Of a stretch of DNA of 43,947 bases, positions 41,075 to 43,947 are shown piece by piece. The notes under the pieces are model-generated. The model made no database searches and was not told the origin of the DNA. It saw only the letters and a list, made by a program, of their open reading frames with translations. Origin of the DNA: Bacteroidales bacterium UBA5382 (GTDB lineage: Bacteria > Bacteroidota > Bacteroidia > Bacteroidales > Dysgonomonadaceae). Within the stretch, counting starts at the first letter, position 1; every line of letters begins with the position of its first letter. The translations under genes were made by a program, and so were the position numbers. The stretch lies in contig DHOU01000030.1 of assembly GCA_002409745.1 (NCBI GenBank), positions 1 to 43,947 of the forward strand, in the 5' to 3' direction.

Positions 41075-41345
41075 AGGACTGAATATAGCCGTTCTTTCAA
41101 AGAAATGGGGTGTAAAACGACTTTTAACTCCCGTCATTTAAAGGCGAAAGGATTCAAAAGTACTTTTAGAGGCCGTCATATCGATTTTTTAAGGGCAAAA
41201 ATACTTTTGAAGGCCGTCGTATCGATTTTCCGGGGGTAAAAAGTACTTTTGAAAGCCGTCGTATCGATTTTCCGGGGGTAAAAAGTACTTTTAGAAGCCG
41301 TCGTATGAAGATTCCGGAAAAAAAAGCACTTTCAAAAGGTGTCGA
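41075..41345 (+). repeat. Degenerate 40-44-bp periodic array, about 7 units
   Basis: An anchor of (T/G/C)ACTTTT type recurs near 41077, 41121, 41161, 41202, 41244, 41286 and 41328, with spacing 44, 40, 41, 42, 42 and 42. The best units contain the palindrome AAAAGTACTTTT, then GCCGTCGTATCGATTTTCCG. Units at 41161-41300 are close to each other; outer ones decay. It lies about 80 bp upstream of the operon -7 box and encodes no protein. Confidence 0.8.
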
Positions 41346-41422
41346 CCCAATTCGACGGAAATAAACAGCCCCTCCGTTTTGACCATTTGGATAGGTCTGG
41401 CCGGCAAACGAAAAATATTATG

Positions 41423-41430
41423 TACTTTTG
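41423..41430 (+). promoter_or_regulatory. Promoter -7 box (TACTTTTG) for DUF5063 operon
   Basis: A TAnnTTTG match lies 48 bp before the DUF5063 start. The -33 element is not recognisable. Confidence 0.5.
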
Positions 41431-41478
41431 CAAAACGAAAAGCCTGATCCGTTTTCAGGTTTGTAACAAAATTAAAAT

Positions 41479-42048
41479 ATGTCTGAAACAACCGATCATA
41501 TCGTGTATAGTAAGAACGTGATCGATTTCGTGACAGTGGCAGTGGAGTTTTGCGCCTATCTCGAAAACGACGATTCCGCAGAACGGCACGTATGGATTGA
41601 CAAAACGACCAAATTGCTTTCACTACTGTACGTAAAAGCGTTGCTGCTTCCCGAAACCATCTCTTTAGAAGAAGAAATGCTCGAGACTTTTGTCAAAGAA
41701 GAAGATTATGCCCGCATCGCCTCCAAAGTCACAGCCATCATGGGCGAAGACGATGTTTTTTTAGAGGTGTTCGTGGAAGATATGAAATACAGCGACACGC
41801 CGGTCTCGGCCTTCGTGTCGGAAAATATCGCCGACATCTATCAAGACGTCCGCAATTTCATATCCGTTTACCAATATGGGTTGACCGACCGAATGAACGA
41901 TGCCCTTTATGCGTGCGTTAAAAATTTCCGCACCTATTGGGGACAAAAATTAGTGAATGTTTTACGTCCGTTGCACACCCTGCTGTTCAGCGACGCGACG
42001 CATTCGGAAGAGAATGCAGATTTAAACGAGGAGGATTTGTGGGACTGA
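41479..42048 (+). CDS. DUF5063 domain-containing protein
   Basis: This 189-aa cytoplasmic protein is acidic and all-helical in look, with the pattern VIDFVTVAVEFCAYLE near residue 14, LLYVKALLLPE (about 50) and a C-terminal acidic tail. It matches the DUF5063 family of Bacteroidetes, of unknown function. It is the first gene of a three-gene operon with an exonuclease (10-bp overlap) and a methyltransferase, which suggests a link to RNA handling, but this rests on position only. Confidence 0.85.
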   Translation: MSETTDHIVYSKNVIDFVTVAVEFCAYLENDDSAERHVWIDKTTKLLSLLYVKALLLPETISLEEEMLETFVKEEDYARIASKVTAIMGEDDVFLEVFVEDMKYSDTPVSAFVSENIADIYQDVRNFISVYQYGLTDRMNDALYACVKNFRTYWGQKLVNVLRPLHTLLFSDATHSEENADLNEEDLWD

Positions 42049-42614
42049 CAATTACAAAAGAAACCATAGCGCAACTACCGATAGAAACGTTTCCGGGCAA
42101 GATTTTCGTTGTCGACGAACCGGAACAGGTAGTACGCGCAGTCGACTATTTATCGCATCAACCGGCTATCGGCTTCGACACCGAAACAAAACCGTCGTTC
42201 AAACGCGGTGAAGTGCATAAAGTAGCCTTAATGCAACTTTCGTCCGACGACGTTTGCTATCTGTTCCGCCTCAACCGGATCGGATATCCCGATGCATTAC
42301 AGAATTTGATGTGCAATCCGCAAGTAAAGAAAATCGGATTGTCGCTTCGCGATGATTTTGCGGCCATCGGAAAGCGATCGGGACGAAAGGTGGAAAATTT
42401 TATCGACCTGCAACAGTTTGTCGACCAATTCGACATCGAAGACAACAGTCTTCAAAAGATATACGCGATTATTTTCAACAAAAAAATAACCAAAAACCAA
42501 CGTGTCTCCAACTGGGAAGCTGAAAAACTCAGTCCGGCGCAACAATCGTATGCCGCCATCGATGCGTGGGCTTGTCTCAAAATTTACAACCATTTACTAT
42601 CAACGGACAAATGA
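42039..42614 (+). CDS. DEDDy 3'-5' exonuclease, RNase D-like single domain
   Basis: The 191-aa protein has the DEDDy motifs: Exo I with Asp47 and Glu49 in IGFDTETKP, Exo II in IGLSLRDDF, and Exo III in YAAIDAW. Family members trim RNA or DNA 3' ends with two metal ions; no HRDC domain follows. The frame is open to 41937, but the start is taken as the GTG at 42039, because a good Shine-Dalgarno sequence (GAGGAGG, about 42028-42034) lies just before it. It overlaps DUF5063 by 10 bp, and its TGA overlaps the next ATG. Confidence 0.93.
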   Translation: MGLTITKETIAQLPIETFPGKIFVVDEPEQVVRAVDYLSHQPAIGFDTETKPSFKRGEVHKVALMQLSSDDVCYLFRLNRIGYPDALQNLMCNPQVKKIGLSLRDDFAAIGKRSGRKVENFIDLQQFVDQFDIEDNSLQKIYAIIFNKKITKNQRVSNWEAEKLSPAQQSYAAIDAWACLKIYNHLLSTDK

Positions 42615-43804
42615 ACCATTACAAAGAAGTTATTTTACGCCGTAAGAAGGACGAATCGTTGCGCCGGTTTCATCCCTGGGTGTTTTCGGGCGCCATCGAT
42701 CACCTTCCCGCCGATATCGAAGAAGGCGAAGTCGTGAAAGTTTTGGCTGACGATCGTTCTTTTTTGGGGACAGGTCATTATCAAAACGGGAGTATCGCCG
42801 TGCGCATCCTTTCGTTTGACGACGAGAGCATCAACCGGGACTTTTACGTAGCACGTATCGCGGCAGCGTTCGCCTTACGTAAAAAACTGGGCTTGTTGCG
42901 CACCGACAATAACACCTTCCGGCTTATCCACGGCGAAGGCGATTATTTACCGGGACTCATCATCGATATATATGGTCATACGGCCGTCATGCAAGCCCAT
43001 TCCATCGGTATGCACCGTGACAGGCATCTCATTGTGGAAGCGTTGGCGAAAGTGCTTCCGTCCGATATTCTGCATGCGGTTTTTTATAAATCGGAAGGAA
43101 CTCTTCCCGCCAACATCGTGTCGGACACCGACGGATATCTGATGGGGAGCGCGGAAAACAGCGACCCGGTTGCGGTGGAAAACGGACTCAAATTCCATAT
43201 CGATTGGCTGAAAGGACAAAAAACCGGCTTCTTCATCGATCAACGGGAAAACCGTGTCTTGCTCGAACGCTATTCCGCCGGACGGACGGTATTGAACATG
43301 TTCTGTTATACCGGCGGCTTTTCGGTATACGCCTTGCGCGGCGGAGCGCAGAAAGTAGATTCGGTCGACAGTTCGGCAAAAGCCGTCATGATTACCGACC
43401 AGAACATCGAACTGAATTTTAGCAACGATCCGCGCCATGCGTCTTATGCACAGGACGCGTTTAAATATCTCAAACAAATCGAACCCGGAAGTTACGATCT
43501 GATCATCCTCGATCCGCCGGCATTCGCCAAGCACCGCAGCGCCATCAATAACGCCCTGCAAGGATATAAAAAGCTCAATTTATCGGCCCTCCATGCCATT
43601 GCTCCGGGAGGAATACTTTTTACATTCTCTTGTTCACAGGCCATCACGAAAGAGCAATTCCGCCTCGCAGTCTTCAGCGCCGCCGCTATTTCGGGGCGGA
43701 AAGTACGCATACTGCATCAGCTTACACAGCCGGCCGATCATCCTATCAACATCTATCATCCCGAAGGGGAATATTTGAAAGGATTGGTCTTGCAGGTCGA
43801 ATAA
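42611..43804 (+). CDS. RlmI-like class I rRNA methyltransferase
   Basis: This 397-aa enzyme resembles RlmI (YccW), which makes m5C1962 in 23S rRNA. A PUA domain is at the N-terminus (about 5-80, with RRFHPWVFSGAID), an EEHUD-like middle follows, and a Rossmann methyltransferase at about 200-397 shows KTGFFIDQREN, NMFCYTGGFSVYA (SAM site) and DPPAFAKH, then FSCS with the second Cys. The start at 42611 (ATGA overlap with the exonuclease stop) gives MNHYKEV, the expected beginning. It closes the operon; a weak TGTGAA/TTCACA hairpin follows without T-run. Confidence 0.93.
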   Translation: MNHYKEVILRRKKDESLRRFHPWVFSGAIDHLPADIEEGEVVKVLADDRSFLGTGHYQNGSIAVRILSFDDESINRDFYVARIAAAFALRKKLGLLRTDNNTFRLIHGEGDYLPGLIIDIYGHTAVMQAHSIGMHRDRHLIVEALAKVLPSDILHAVFYKSEGTLPANIVSDTDGYLMGSAENSDPVAVENGLKFHIDWLKGQKTGFFIDQRENRVLLERYSAGRTVLNMFCYTGGFSVYALRGGAQKVDSVDSSAKAVMITDQNIELNFSNDPRHASYAQDAFKYLKQIEPGSYDLIILDPPAFAKHRSAINNALQGYKKLNLSALHAIAPGGILFTFSCSQAITKEQFRLAVFSAAAISGRKVRILHQLTQPADHPINIYHPEGEYLKGLVLQVE

Positions 43805-43913
43805 AAGTGTGAAAAAGATTCACAAATAGAAGAAAAAAGACCGAATCGAGTTAATAAAAACTAAATATAGAAGATTTCTTCTCGAAATGTATACGCCGTA
43901 TTGAAAAAACGCC

Positions 43914-43921
43914 TATATTTG
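43914..43921 (+). promoter_or_regulatory. Promoter -7 box (TATATTTG) at window edge
   Basis: A TAnnTTTG match, 26 bp before the window end, probably drives a gene or RNA beyond it. No -33 TTTG is found at proper spacing. Between 43805 and here nothing else is visible. Confidence 0.4.
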
Positions 43922-43947
43922 CAACGTGTTTTTCATGGTATTAGATT

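Larger units (their letters stand above)
40880..41478. other. 599-bp divergent gap with two repeat elements
   Basis: No gene is visible. The gap holds an 82-bp inverted-repeat element (40912-40993), a 40-44-bp periodic array (about 41075-41345) and a -7 box (41423-41430) for the DUF5063 operon. It separates the divergent GHL10 and DUF5063 genes. Confidence 0.75.

Overview
This is a 43.9 kb chromosomal window from a member of the Bacteroidales, most likely near Parabacteroides/Tannerella (genus is an inference). Supporting signs are a TonB receptor with a carboxypeptidase-like N-terminal domain, M56 peptidases fused to TonB C-terminal domains, a DUF3078 outer-membrane protein, GHL10 and DUF5063 families, few Shine-Dalgarno sequences, and many promoter -7 boxes of the Bacteroidetes form TAnnTTTG. 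No tRNA, rRNA, CRISPR array, prophage or transposase gene was found. Most genes are ordinary core or housekeeping genes.

Layout. 1-571: gene-free, with an orphan terminator and two repeat modules. 572-3520: the TldD/TldE peptidase pair. 3724-6132: penicillin-binding protein 1A. 6138-9006: a small Cys/His-rich protein and a TonB-dependent receptor, probably for metal uptake. 9075-12513 (minus): BlaI/MecI-type repressor, M56 peptidase with two TonB domains, and an exported TPR protein. 12886-14901 (minus): serC-serA for serine synthesis. 15081-17263: recR, a membrane protein, a GNAT acetyltransferase and a Sua5/YrdC protein in one tight operon. 17341-20182: ClC channel with CBS domains, then fmt. 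20183-21739 (minus): DUF3078 protein. 22064-24667: NfeD-like protein, flotillin and lipocalin, followed by a large exported macroglobulin/plug protein (24745-27402). 27418-30270 (minus): HAD hydrolase, sodium:solute symporter, engB. 30922-34429: lipid kinase, YqhD-like alcohol dehydrogenase, lipoprotein sugar dehydrogenase. 34540-34829 (minus): a WYL-regulator pseudogene beside a VOC protein. 35444-40879 (minus): epimerase-like protein, YugP-like peptidase, purA, fur, and a GHL10 family glycosidase. 41479-43804: DUF5063, a DEDDy exonuclease and an RlmI-like methyltransferase, overlapping.

The unusual content lies between the genes. (1) A 21-bp tandem array (30481-30837) that reads as a 7-residue repeat but starts before any usable start codon. 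(2) A 40-44-bp array (about 41075-41345) just upstream of the DUF5063 operon promoter, whose core recurs in the terminator hairpin at 34453-34527. (3) Degenerate short-word tracts that begin within a few bases of a stop codon at seven genes, each with its own vocabulary when read on the coding strand. (4) A modular family of inverted-repeat elements at 401-550, 12667-12854, 21831-21930 and 40912-40993. These are the best candidates for something undescribed; the evidence is by-eye alignment only.
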